Positions 28,246-36,710 of a DNA stretch of 64,000 bases are shown here, piece by piece. The position numbers and the translations under genes were made by a program. Numbering within the stretch: position 1 is the stretch's first letter; each line of letters starts with the position of its first letter. The stretch spans positions 1,922,001 through 1,986,000 of the forward strand of contig NZ_JAKNTO010000001.1 of assembly GCF_022440845.1 (NCBI RefSeq). The letters are read 5' to 3'. The notes under the pieces are model-generated. The model ran no database searches. It was not told the DNA's origin and saw nothing but the letters and a program-made list of their open reading frames with translations. This DNA comes from Ruminococcus sp. OA3 (lineage in GTDB: Bacteria > Bacillota > Clostridia > Lachnospirales > Lachnospiraceae).

Positions 28246-28713
28246 TCATCCATCATCGCACTTCTTCTTTTTGCACATACCTGATAGACAGATCCCGGAC
28301 TTCCTCAGGAAAATGTTTTTTAATACTGCTTCATACTGGTCTAATGCATATACAGATATGCTGTTCTCTATTTCCAGTAAGAGCCGTTCAAACAATCCCT
28401 CCTCCTTCAGAAAGTCATATTTAACTGAATATGTATTTGGGGAAGTTAACAGCCGTTCGCGGAAGTCTTCCCATTCTGCCACGTCACAGATTTTCTTTAG
28501 TTTCTGTATGTATTCCAGATTGTACTGTCTGCATTGAAACACTTGATCAATAACTTCCTTCCTATAATTCTCTTTTTGATTTGTCTTTTCATAAAGGTTC
28601 ATTAACTGGCAGCTGTATTCTGACATCAGTCCGGCATGTTCACCATCAAGCAGTTTGCTTTCTTCCAGCACTTCAATTGCTTTCGCATAATTCCCCTGTA
28701 CGATACCACTCAT
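28246..28713 (-). pseudogene. C-terminal remnant of a large helical-repeat protein, frameshifted
   Basis: The open frame codes 155 residues with TPR-like helices (YAKAIEVLEESKLLD, LMNLYEKTNQKENYRKEV, FERLLLEIENS). I recognise a loose resemblance to the C-terminal part of SWIM-domain-associated proteins of Lachnospiraceae, but I am not sure. Two frameshifts are visible. Near 28316 a run of A residues is one short; restoring it gives HFPEEVRDLSIRYVQKEE and a stop at 28253 in place of a basic tail. Near 28700 a GGGG run is one long; the other frame upstream reads MNEWYRTG, joining smoothly to NYAKAIE. The 5-prime end is lost beyond about 28790. Homopolymer sequencing errors could mimic this. Confidence 0.68.
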
Positions 28714-29015
28714 TCATCAGAGCACTCCCATATTGCCTGTATCTCCATGTTTCACAGCCATTTGCGCCTCCGTACTAATAGTAGTGTCGCATGTATTTTT
28801 GAAGACGACAATAATCTTTCATAGACAGGAAAGTACTTGAAATCAGTTCTTGAATACGGTAGTTAACTAAAATCAACAAAACATAAATTGAAAATTCATG
28901 CAATATATATGAAATTCACAATGAAATTAATATAATGCACTTTTTCTTTAATTTGTCAGTTTACAGAAAAGTCAAAAAAAATTAACATGATAAAAAAGAG
29001 GAGGCGAGATAAAGG
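28714..29015. other. Intergenic: degraded coding remnant then AT-rich leader
   Basis: 28714-28790 appears to continue the remnant on the minus strand in a shifted frame. 28860-28990 is strongly AT-rich with a TATAAT near 28930 that may drive the large operon starting at 29016; no good -35 was found. No other feature is seen. Confidence 0.4.
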
Positions 29016-30509
29016 ATGGAATACACGGGTGAATATATTCTCGAAATGAAGAATATCGTGAAACTCTTTCCGGGCGTACGTGCACTGGATGGGATGGACC
29101 TGAAAATCCGACCGGGCAAAGTCCATGTGATAGCCGGAGAAAACGGAGCCGGAAAATCAACGCTTATGAAGGTCATAAACGGAGATTACGTTGCTGAAGA
29201 AGGTGAAGTCATCTATAAGGGGCAAAAGCTTGGCAAAAGGACGATCATGGAGACGATCCAGATGGGAATCTCCATGATCAGACAGGAAATGAACCCAATC
29301 AGACAGATGACTGTTGCGGAGAACATTTATCTGGGTCGGGAACCACAGAAAGTAAAGGGATTTGTGGATTTTAAAATATTAAATGACAGGACAAATGAGC
29401 TTCTTCAGGAGTTGGAAATTCCCTATAAGGCGACGCAGAAGCTGGAGACGATGAGTATTGCGGCACAGCAGCAGATAGAAATTGCAAAAGCTATGAGTAC
29501 GAACGCATCTGTCATTATCATGGATGAACCTACTTCGGCAATATCAGACACAGAAGTCAATATGTTGTTCAGACAGATTCAAAGATTAAAAGAGAAAGGC
29601 GTTGCGATCATTTATATTACTCATAAGATGGACGAAATCAGGAGGATCGCGGATGAAATCACGATCATCCGGGACGGGTCATGGGTGAGCTCCGGTCCAA
29701 TTGAAAAGTATAAAGAGGATGATATTATATCACTCATGGTAGGACGGAAAATCTCAAACATTTTCCCAAAAGAAGAAGTACTGATCGGTGATGTTGTGAT
29801 GGAAGTGAAAGGCCTGACCAGCAGAGGAGTCTTCAGAGAAATTGATTTTAAGGTCCGTGCAGGAGAGATCCTGGGATTCTCAGGTCTGGTTGGCGCGGGA
29901 CGTTCCGAAGTGATGCGCGCCATTTTTGGATTGGATCCTTATGACTCCGGCAAGATTATGCTGAATGGCAGAGAGCTGAAAATAAAAAGTACAGAAGATG
30001 CCATTGCCAACGGGATTGCAATGGCATCGGAGGACCGCCGGGCGGAGGGTATTGTTCCGGTGAGATCAGTAAGAGAAAATATTTCTCTGGCTTTTATCCG
30101 GCAATTTAAAAGGCAGGCAAAAATCGTCAATAAAAAAGAAGAGAAAAAAGCGGTCAATGATATGATTGATACCTTCGACATTAAGGTTTCCAATCCAGAA
30201 CAGGAAATACGGACACTTTCCGGAGGAAATCAGCAAAAGGCAATTCTCGCGAAATGGCTTCTGGGGGATATTAAAGTCCTGATCCTGGATGAGCCGACGA
30301 GAGGAATCGATGTTGGCTCCAAGGCAGAGATTCATAAGCTTATGTGTGATTATGCGAAAAAGGGAATTGCAATTATCATGATATCTTCTGAGTTGCCGGA
30401 GATCCTGGGTATGAGTGACCGGGTTATGGTCATGAGGGAAGGGCGGATAGCTGCTGAACTTACACGCGAAGAGGCATCGCAGGAAGCGATTATGAAATTA
30501 GCAACCTGA
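29016..30509 (+). CDS. Ribose-type sugar ABC importer, double ATPase
   Basis: The 497-residue protein is a second RbsA/MglA-type double ATPase. Domain 1 has GENGAGKST at 41-49, a relaxed signature (SIAAQQQIEIAKAM) and Walker B IIMDEPTSAIS. Domain 2 has GAGRSEV, LSGGNQQKAILAKWL and ILDEPTRGIDVG. It opens a nine-gene run (29016-40655) that holds its permease, binding protein, two esterases and a full signalling module. A complete set of catalytic residues here contrasts with the motif-less homologue at 39294 in the same operon. Confidence 0.93.
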   Translation: MEYTGEYILEMKNIVKLFPGVRALDGMDLKIRPGKVHVIAGENGAGKSTLMKVINGDYVAEEGEVIYKGQKLGKRTIMETIQMGISMIRQEMNPIRQMTVAENIYLGREPQKVKGFVDFKILNDRTNELLQELEIPYKATQKLETMSIAAQQQIEIAKAMSTNASVIIMDEPTSAISDTEVNMLFRQIQRLKEKGVAIIYITHKMDEIRRIADEITIIRDGSWVSSGPIEKYKEDDIISLMVGRKISNIFPKEEVLIGDVVMEVKGLTSRGVFREIDFKVRAGEILGFSGLVGAGRSEVMRAIFGLDPYDSGKIMLNGRELKIKSTEDAIANGIAMASEDRRAEGIVPVRSVRENISLAFIRQFKRQAKIVNKKEEKKAVNDMIDTFDIKVSNPEQEIRTLSGGNQQKAILAKWLLGDIKVLILDEPTRGIDVGSKAEIHKLMCDYAKKGIAIIMISSELPEILGMSDRVMVMREGRIAAELTREEASQEAIMKLAT

Positions 30510-30534
30510 TTCGGAAAAGAGAGGTATCGAAGAG

Positions 30535-31533
30535 ATGAGGAAAACAAAAAAGAAATTTAGTTTTGCAGAATTTTACAGCAAATTTGGCGTTGTCACCATT
30601 CTGATCGTGGTATTTGTGATTGCGTCTTTGCTTTCGGGAAACTTCCTGAAACCGGCTAACCTTACAAATGTTTTGCGGCAGATCGTGGTTGTTACCGTAA
30701 TTGGATGCGGAGCCTGTTTTGTGTTGATCACCGCACAGATTAATATCGCCTATGACTCACTGATCGCCTGTGTGGGATGTACGTCATGTCTGGTAATGAT
30801 TCATACTGGTAGCGTCTTTCTGGCAGTGATTGTCGGAATCGCACTGGGGGCAGTGATCGGACTGTTTTACGGATTTTGCGTGGCGAAATTGTCAATGCCT
30901 GGATTTATTGTCGGTCTGGCGATCGATACGATAGCGTCGGGAGCCATCCTTCTGGCGACGAACGGAAATCCGATTTCCGGTCTGGGGAAATTTACAGTGA
31001 TCGGGCAGGGGTATATAGGATTCGTACCGATCTCTGTTATCATTATGTTTGGTGTTTTGGCCGTAAGCTACGTTTTGCTCAACATGACCTGCTTTGGAAG
31101 ACAGGTTATGGCGGTCGGCGGAAATAAGCAGGCGGCGATTGCCTCCGGCATCAATGTGGACAGAGTCATTATATTAGTTTACATATACGATGGCATCATG
31201 ACGGCCATTGCAGCGATTATCTTTATGTCGCGGCTATCCTCCGGTCAGCCGTCCGCAGGCGTGGGATATGCATTTGATGCGATTACAGCTGTTGTCGTAG
31301 GCGGTGTTTCGATCTACGGGGGCTCCGGTAATGTGATAGGAACAATTGTCGGAGCTGCCATCGTAGGTATTCTCAATAATCTGATGAATCTTCTGAATGT
31401 CACCAGTTATTGGCAGAATATCGTTTCCGGCATTGTTATCCTTCTGGCAGTGCTGATGGATGTCATGACGAAACGTGCCTCCGCAAATGCAATCAAGAAT
31501 GCGATGGCTGACAGAACGGAGAAGGCAGCTTAG
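30535..31533 (+). CDS. Ribose-type ABC permease
   Basis: The 332-residue membrane protein has the usual RbsC hydrophobic pattern, QINIAYDSLIA at the position where relatives have GGIDLSVG, VGGNKQAAIASGINVDR, and GGVSIYGGSGNVIGTIVGA near the end. The departure from the GGIDLSVG consensus suggests an unusual substrate. It lies 25 bases after the ATPase gene. Confidence 0.9.
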   Translation: MRKTKKKFSFAEFYSKFGVVTILIVVFVIASLLSGNFLKPANLTNVLRQIVVVTVIGCGACFVLITAQINIAYDSLIACVGCTSCLVMIHTGSVFLAVIVGIALGAVIGLFYGFCVAKLSMPGFIVGLAIDTIASGAILLATNGNPISGLGKFTVIGQGYIGFVPISVIIMFGVLAVSYVLLNMTCFGRQVMAVGGNKQAAIASGINVDRVIILVYIYDGIMTAIAAIIFMSRLSSGQPSAGVGYAFDAITAVVVGGVSIYGGSGNVIGTIVGAAIVGILNNLMNLLNVTSYWQNIVSGIVILLAVLMDVMTKRASANAIKNAMADRTEKAA

Positions 31534-31594
31534 TGAAAACCTGAAACTAAAGGCAAGGAATGCTTTTAGAATACACGAAAAAAGGAGAAACGAT

Positions 31595-32608
31595 ATGAAA
31601 CGAGGTAAACTGAAAAAGATGATGGCATTGATTGCCGGGTTTGCGATGGTGTGTACAGTGATAACAGGTTGTTCATCTGGGGGCGGATCTTCCGATGATG
31701 CGGGGAACAAAGAAGATTCACAGAGCAGTGCTGACAGTGAGGAGAAAGAGACTTACACGATCGGTTTTACGAACCGTCTGGCATCCGATGTGTTTTTAAA
31801 AACACTGGAGGACAAGTTTGTAGCCGCATGTGAGGCGGACGGACGATTTGAAGTAGTACGGGCAGATGCCAACAATGACAGCCAGAAACAGGTGGAGCAG
31901 GTTGACAATTTTCTTGTGATGGATGTGGATGCTCTTGTGTTGTGCCCGAATGATCAGGAAAGCCTTGTGCCTCAGATTGAGCAGGCCAACAAATCAGGAA
32001 TACCGGTATTTACATTTTCAACGCAGGCATCCGGCGGTGATCAGGTGTATGTAGGAGTTTCTAATTACGACTGTGGATATTGTCAGGGAGAATGGCTGCA
32101 TGAAAATCTTCCCGAAAATGCAAAAATCATCTATCTTGCCGGAAATATGGGCTATCAGATTTCCATTGACAGGGAAAATGGTCTGAAAGACGGCTTGGGT
32201 GATCGTCTTGCCGAGAATGGCGGGGATGTTGAAATAATCGCTCAGCAGGAATATATGTATACACGTGAAGAGGGCATGACGATTATGGAAGACTATATCC
32301 AGGCATATGATGACTTCGACTGTGTGGTCACGGTCAATGACCAGGGAGCCTGCGGAGCCATTGAGGCACTGAAGGCCGCCAATCGGCTGGATGGTGTGAT
32401 GGTCTGTGGGATTGACGCGATTGACGATGCGCTCAATTACATCTCAAGCGGTGAGATGTCGATGACTGTCCGCCAGGACCCGGATGCCCAGGCAGAGGCG
32501 CTGTATCAGGCGATCTGTGATACGTTTGACGGGAAAGAAGTTGAACCTGTGATTGAGACACCTGTCCAGACAATTACTTCAGACAATGTGGCTGAATTTG
32601 TAAAATAA
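31595..32608 (+). CDS. Sugar-binding lipoprotein of the second importer
   Basis: The 337-residue product has a lipoprotein signal ending VITGC (Cys26), a Gly/Ser/Asp-rich linker and a type I binding-protein fold (TIGFTNRLASDVFLK; VDALVLCPNDQESLVPQIEQA; VTVNDQGACGAIEAL). AAAGGAGAAA lies before the ATG at 31595; the in-frame extension into the permease gene is not used. It should present an extracellular carbohydrate to the permease at 30535. Confidence 0.92.
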   Translation: MKRGKLKKMMALIAGFAMVCTVITGCSSGGGSSDDAGNKEDSQSSADSEEKETYTIGFTNRLASDVFLKTLEDKFVAACEADGRFEVVRADANNDSQKQVEQVDNFLVMDVDALVLCPNDQESLVPQIEQANKSGIPVFTFSTQASGGDQVYVGVSNYDCGYCQGEWLHENLPENAKIIYLAGNMGYQISIDRENGLKDGLGDRLAENGGDVEIIAQQEYMYTREEGMTIMEDYIQAYDDFDCVVTVNDQGACGAIEALKAANRLDGVMVCGIDAIDDALNYISSGEMSMTVRQDPDAQAEALYQAICDTFDGKEVEPVIETPVQTITSDNVAEFVK

Positions 32609-32619
32609 TAAACGAGGGT

Positions 32620-32658
32620 CAAAAGCGGGATGTCATGCTAGAGGGCAGCCCGCTTTTG
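32620..32658 (+). other. Intra-operon hairpin without T-tract
   Basis: CAAAAGCGGG at 32620-32629 pairs perfectly with CCCGCTTTTG at 32649-32658, in the gap between the binding-protein and first esterase genes. No T-run follows, so an mRNA 3-prime-end stabiliser or processing site is more likely than a terminator. Confidence 0.6.
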
Positions 32659-32677
32659 GGAAATAGGAGGAAAACAT

Positions 32678-34426
32678 ATGGAAAATTATTCTGGCTATGA
32701 GTTTGATCCTGATTTTGACAGGACGGATGTTGATATTTTATGTATATCCGGAAAGAGTGATATTGTTCAGAAGCCCGTAGATCCGGCAGATCCCTACAGG
32801 TCCTCACACATCGGAATATTTCAGCGGTGTATTGAGACCGGTGATAATAAGGAAACGTACGCGGTCTATATACCGGAAGACTTTCCGCCATTCGGGGATG
32901 GAATCTTTGTGTTTGCACCTGGAAAAATATCAGCAGAAGACTATATACAGCATAGCGGTATCCGGAAAATGGCGGATGAACACTGCATGGTTCTTCTTAT
33001 CCTGCAGTCCCCCGATACTTTATGGAAAGAAAGAAGCGTTGAAAACATTCTTGCGTATGCCAGAAGCGCCTTTCTGGACATGAGCCTGAGGGATCTCTAT
33101 ACCTGGAATGAGGCGTCTTATTATGTATTAGGCATGGAAGACGGCGCCTATGCGGCAAACGTATTTACCATGATGTACAGCAGCATTCTTGCCGCGTCAG
33201 TGCTGCGCGGGGATTCTTCCGTCTCAGAGGAGTTTCTTGACATCGTGAAAACACTGCCGTCTGATGGAAACAGGGATATCCGAAAATCCGACAATCCGAT
33301 TCCGGTCTGGCTGATTGGAGAGGATGAAAGGTCCGTCAGATACTATCGCAGCGCATGCCGTACCGAAGAAGGATACAGTGTTGGAAATTTTGCCAGGAAG
33401 TATATGCCGAAACCAGATCCTGTCTTAAGCCTGGTTGATGAGCAGGCGGTCGCTGAGGTATGGGTCAGTACACCGGAAGAGACTGCCGGCTGGGAGAGCG
33501 AATGTTTTTTTGACGAGGCCGCCAGATTTCTTCTTCGTTTCAAAAGATGGGCAGGAACGGGAAAACGTAAGCTGAGAAGAACGATAACAGCTGATGATAT
33601 CGGTCTTGTCAAAAAGGAGATAATTGCTGACGGAAAAAAACGATACTGGTATGTCTATGAACCCTCCGCATACAGAAGGGACAAGACGCAGAAGCTGCCG
33701 ATGGTGATCGGATTGCACGGACTGTGCGGAACCGGGGAGTTCTGGGCGCAGAACACCGAGTGGCATCGTGTGGCGGAAGCCAGAGATTTTATTATGGTAT
33801 ACCCAACGGCGTATATGCATATATACGGAGCGTGTATGTGCGCGACACCTGCGTGGTCGGGATCGGGGATGACGCTGTCTGACGGTCATGATGACCTGCC
33901 ATTTTTTAAGGCAATGATTGAAAAGATGTGCGAAGAGTATGTGATTGACAGTGAGCGCATCTATGTTGCCGGACACTCCAATGGTTCCGCGATGACACAG
34001 AGATTAATCGAAAAAATGCCTGCATATTTTGCGGCATTCGGACCAAACGGATACGCGGAGGGCGATATCGCAAAGGAATGCAGGTTAAATTCATATGAAC
34101 ATTCTGTTGTGTGCCCAACGTGGCTGTTTAAGGGGGACAGAGATATTGGAAGCAAGGCTGATCTGACGGAGGGATCAGCAAATGCATGTGTACTCGGCAG
34201 GCTCTGTGAGCAAAACGGGGCTGATTACCGGTCACCGAAAATTTACCAGAATGGTATCTATAAAAACTATGTGTGGTATGATAAACAGAGAGTACCTGTT
34301 GTCAGATTCAGTGCCCTGAAAGGTTTTCCGCATGCTTATACGCCGGAGAATGCCTGGATGACCTGGGACGAGTATTTTTGTAAATTTAAACGAAAAAGAG
34401 ATGGTTCTGTTGAATATCTTGGATGA
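32678..34426 (+). CDS. Two-domain alpha/beta-hydrolase esterase (CE1/PHB-depolymerase type), cytoplasmic
   Basis: The 582-residue protein has no signal peptide. The C-terminal half (about 300-582) is an esterase of the feruloyl-esterase/PHB depolymerase type: GLHGLCGTGEFW (oxyanion loop), GHSNGS with nucleophile Ser434, and a late FPHAYTPENAW with the presumed catalytic His. The N-terminal half resembles the same fold but its elbow reads GMEDG, so the nucleophile is lost. It is the fourth gene of the importer operon, followed 18 bases later by a homologue. A cytoplasmic esterase beside a sugar importer suggests removal of acyl or aromatic esters from imported sugars. Substrate unknown. Confidence 0.82.
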   Translation: MENYSGYEFDPDFDRTDVDILCISGKSDIVQKPVDPADPYRSSHIGIFQRCIETGDNKETYAVYIPEDFPPFGDGIFVFAPGKISAEDYIQHSGIRKMADEHCMVLLILQSPDTLWKERSVENILAYARSAFLDMSLRDLYTWNEASYYVLGMEDGAYAANVFTMMYSSILAASVLRGDSSVSEEFLDIVKTLPSDGNRDIRKSDNPIPVWLIGEDERSVRYYRSACRTEEGYSVGNFARKYMPKPDPVLSLVDEQAVAEVWVSTPEETAGWESECFFDEAARFLLRFKRWAGTGKRKLRRTITADDIGLVKKEIIADGKKRYWYVYEPSAYRRDKTQKLPMVIGLHGLCGTGEFWAQNTEWHRVAEARDFIMVYPTAYMHIYGACMCATPAWSGSGMTLSDGHDDLPFFKAMIEKMCEEYVIDSERIYVAGHSNGSAMTQRLIEKMPAYFAAFGPNGYAEGDIAKECRLNSYEHSVVCPTWLFKGDRDIGSKADLTEGSANACVLGRLCEQNGADYRSPKIYQNGIYKNYVWYDKQRVPVVRFSALKGFPHAYTPENAWMTWDEYFCKFKRKRDGSVEYLG

Positions 34427-34444
34427 GATCACGGAGGTCAGTGA

Positions 34445-36232
34445 ATGATGAGCAAAATCAGGCAAAAAATTGATCCGTTAGATCCCTATCTGCCCAGTCA
34501 TGTGGGCGTTTTTGAGGATGAAATCGAGGTCTGCGGTGTGATGCGTCGCGTGATCATGTATATTCCTGAAGGGGCGCGGGCGTCCAATGCCGGTATCATG
34601 ATACTGCCGGACGATGGGATATCTGCGGCGGAGATGCTGGAAAAGAGCAACTGGCGTGAGATAGCCGATACAGAGGAAGAAAAAGAAAAAATAACGTTGA
34701 TGTTTCTGGAGCCGCGGCATGGACATTGGAATATTAAGGAACCATACGGGGAAGACGGCGGAGATGTGGAGTATGTGAAAATGGCATATGATCGTTTTGC
34801 CCGCCGGGATCTGTTCTGCGTTCATGAATCTAAATTCTATATGGCAGGTTACGGGAGCGGGGCAACGATTGCACAGATGGCGGCTATGTATGACCCCGCG
34901 GTATATGCCGGCATTGCCGCCGTCTCACCAAAACCTGTACCGGAACAATTTATGAAAGAAGCAGGCGCACAAGTTTGTTTCCGCTTGAATGGGTTTGAGG
35001 ATGCCACAGGATTGGGAATGAAAAAAGGGGAAATTCCGGTTCCCGTATGGATCATTCTGGACAGGAACTGTGATGATACATATGATAGTGAAACAGCGTA
35101 TTGGAAAAGGGCGCTTGCAGCTGACAAATGCAGTATGCTTTATCCGGATACGGTACAGCATATCCGGACAAAAGAGACGCTGTCGCCTCTTAATCAACAC
35201 AAAGAGGCCTATCGGCTATGGGTGAGCAGGATTGAGAATCCTGCAAAGGATCATGGAAACCTCCTGAATCGGCGTATCTGGAAGAAATTTTTATATCCGG
35301 TGCGCAGATGGATGTCGCAGCCGGGCGGAGATCTGCGGATGACGCGTGCGTTGATTGATGATTTGCATATGGAGTATTATTACAGGGAAGTTGACGGATG
35401 GATGCGTGAATGGTATGTCTATGTGCCGGAAAGCGTAAAGGCAAATCCAGACAGGAAAGTACCGCTTGTCCTGGCTATGCATGGATATACGTGTTCAGGT
35501 GAAATCTACAGCGGAAATTCAGGCTGGCATCAGGTTGCTGACGAATACGGATTTATTGTGGTGTTCCCATCAGCGGTTCACGGCTGTTTTGCGGTGAAGG
35601 AGGAAAATCGTGCCATAAGCAGGGATATCACGGTTCTGCCGGCGTGGAATATCTACTCAAATCCGGAGTTTCCCGATGAGCTTAACTTTTTTGAATATCT
35701 GCTGGATGATTTGATGCATACCTATTGTATCGACGAAGGTCGTGTCTATGCGACAGGGCATTCGATGGGTTCGCTGATGGTGCAGATGCTGGCGATTGCC
35801 AGACCTCATTGGTTTGCAGCGGTAGCCCCATGCTCAGGCGTGCTGTTTTTAGATGCGCTGGATCATTTTCAGATGCAGGACTATTTCAGGGAACGGCCGG
35901 ATGTTGAAATGCCGGTGTGGATGTTCGGGGGTGAGAGAGAAGAATGGCTGTTGCCCGCGGTGCCTGCGGGGGATAATATAACCGCCGAATCGATTCGCTT
36001 CTGGTGCCGGCTGAACGATTATGAGTCGGTCCCCGGGGAGTTTGCAGAAAGTCAGATTCACAGTCAGCTGTGGCATGATTATTGTTTCAAAAAGGGAGTA
36101 TGCGACCTTGTACGCTATACATGGATCAGACATCTCCCTCATGCGACGATGCCGGAAATGTCGTTCCGGATATGGGAAGAGTTTTTTTCCGGGTATTACC
36201 GGGATTCAGATGGGAAAACCGGACAGTATTAA
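34445..36232 (+). CDS. Two-domain alpha/beta-hydrolase esterase, second copy, cytoplasmic
   Basis: The 595-residue protein shares its layout with the preceding gene, including the opening DPYLPSHVGVFE against DPYRSSHIGIFQ. The C-terminal half has AMHGYTCSGEIYSG, GHSMGS (nucleophile Ser440) and RHLPHATMPE (likely catalytic His). In the N-terminal half the elbow reads GYGSG, with Gly in place of the nucleophile. No signal peptide is present. The level of divergence between the pair suggests different substrates and not a recent duplication. GGAGG precedes the ATG at 34445; an ATG directly after it is also possible. Confidence 0.82.
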   Translation: MMSKIRQKIDPLDPYLPSHVGVFEDEIEVCGVMRRVIMYIPEGARASNAGIMILPDDGISAAEMLEKSNWREIADTEEEKEKITLMFLEPRHGHWNIKEPYGEDGGDVEYVKMAYDRFARRDLFCVHESKFYMAGYGSGATIAQMAAMYDPAVYAGIAAVSPKPVPEQFMKEAGAQVCFRLNGFEDATGLGMKKGEIPVPVWIILDRNCDDTYDSETAYWKRALAADKCSMLYPDTVQHIRTKETLSPLNQHKEAYRLWVSRIENPAKDHGNLLNRRIWKKFLYPVRRWMSQPGGDLRMTRALIDDLHMEYYYREVDGWMREWYVYVPESVKANPDRKVPLVLAMHGYTCSGEIYSGNSGWHQVADEYGFIVVFPSAVHGCFAVKEENRAISRDITVLPAWNIYSNPEFPDELNFFEYLLDDLMHTYCIDEGRVYATGHSMGSLMVQMLAIARPHWFAAVAPCSGVLFLDALDHFQMQDYFRERPDVEMPVWMFGGEREEWLLPAVPAGDNITAESIRFWCRLNDYESVPGEFAESQIHSQLWHDYCFKKGVCDLVRYTWIRHLPHATMPEMSFRIWEEFFSGYYRDSDGKTGQY

Positions 36233-36245
36233 CTGCTGTCCGGTT
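36217..36245 (+). other. Hairpin spanning the stop codon of the second esterase
   Basis: AACCGGACAG (36217-36226) pairs with CTGTCCGGTT (36236-36245), a perfect 10-bp stem with the TAA in the loop. No T-tract follows; likely an mRNA stability or attenuation element separating metabolic from signalling genes. Confidence 0.6.
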
Positions 36246-36274
36246 AGTTGAATATACGAGGAGGGTCACGGAGA

Positions 36275-36688
36275 ATGGAAAAAATAAAGGAATCCCGGCT
36301 GCTGTGCAAATCAGAGAAGGGAAATGTCAGAAGGATATATCTGTCACTGGCTGCCACAGCGATGGTTGTGTTGGTCTTTCAAGCGATTGTTTTTTTCAGC
36401 CACATTTTTAATCCGATACAAATCATGATCTTATGTGCATTTATTATTATGCTGATTTATTATCTGATTAAAATAAAAAGGGACAGTCAGAACTGGATTC
36501 ACTTGTATAATGGGTATTTTGAAACGATGGAAGGACGGTTTTTATATGAAAAAATTCTCAGTTGCAATGCCTTGAAAGGACAAGTTATACTGAAAACTGA
36601 CAGAAAAAAGACCTTTTATGCAGAAAATGCAGAGGAATTGGAGAAGGTTATTAAAACACAGATGAGAAAAGGACCCGATTCAAAATAA
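36275..36688 (+). CDS. Small two-TM membrane protein of unknown function
   Basis: The 137-residue protein has a basic N-terminus (1-26), two hydrophobic segments (about 28-48 and 53-70) with a very short loop, and a cytoplasmic C-terminal domain of about 65 residues with alternating strands (GYFETMEGRFLYEK, KGQVILKTDRKKTFYA) that could be a small PH-like or beta domain. I do not recognise a family. The ATG at 36275 is placed by AGGAGG 9 bases upstream. It lies between the esterases and the two-component genes, 22 bases before the regulator, so it may be part of the signalling unit, for instance an accessory to the kinase. Confidence 0.7.
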   Translation: MEKIKESRLLCKSEKGNVRRIYLSLAATAMVVLVFQAIVFFSHIFNPIQIMILCAFIIMLIYYLIKIKRDSQNWIHLYNGYFETMEGRFLYEKILSCNALKGQVILKTDRKKTFYAENAEELEKVIKTQMRKGPDSK

Positions 36689-36710
36689 ACTATCGGGGGG
36701 AGGTAGTTTG

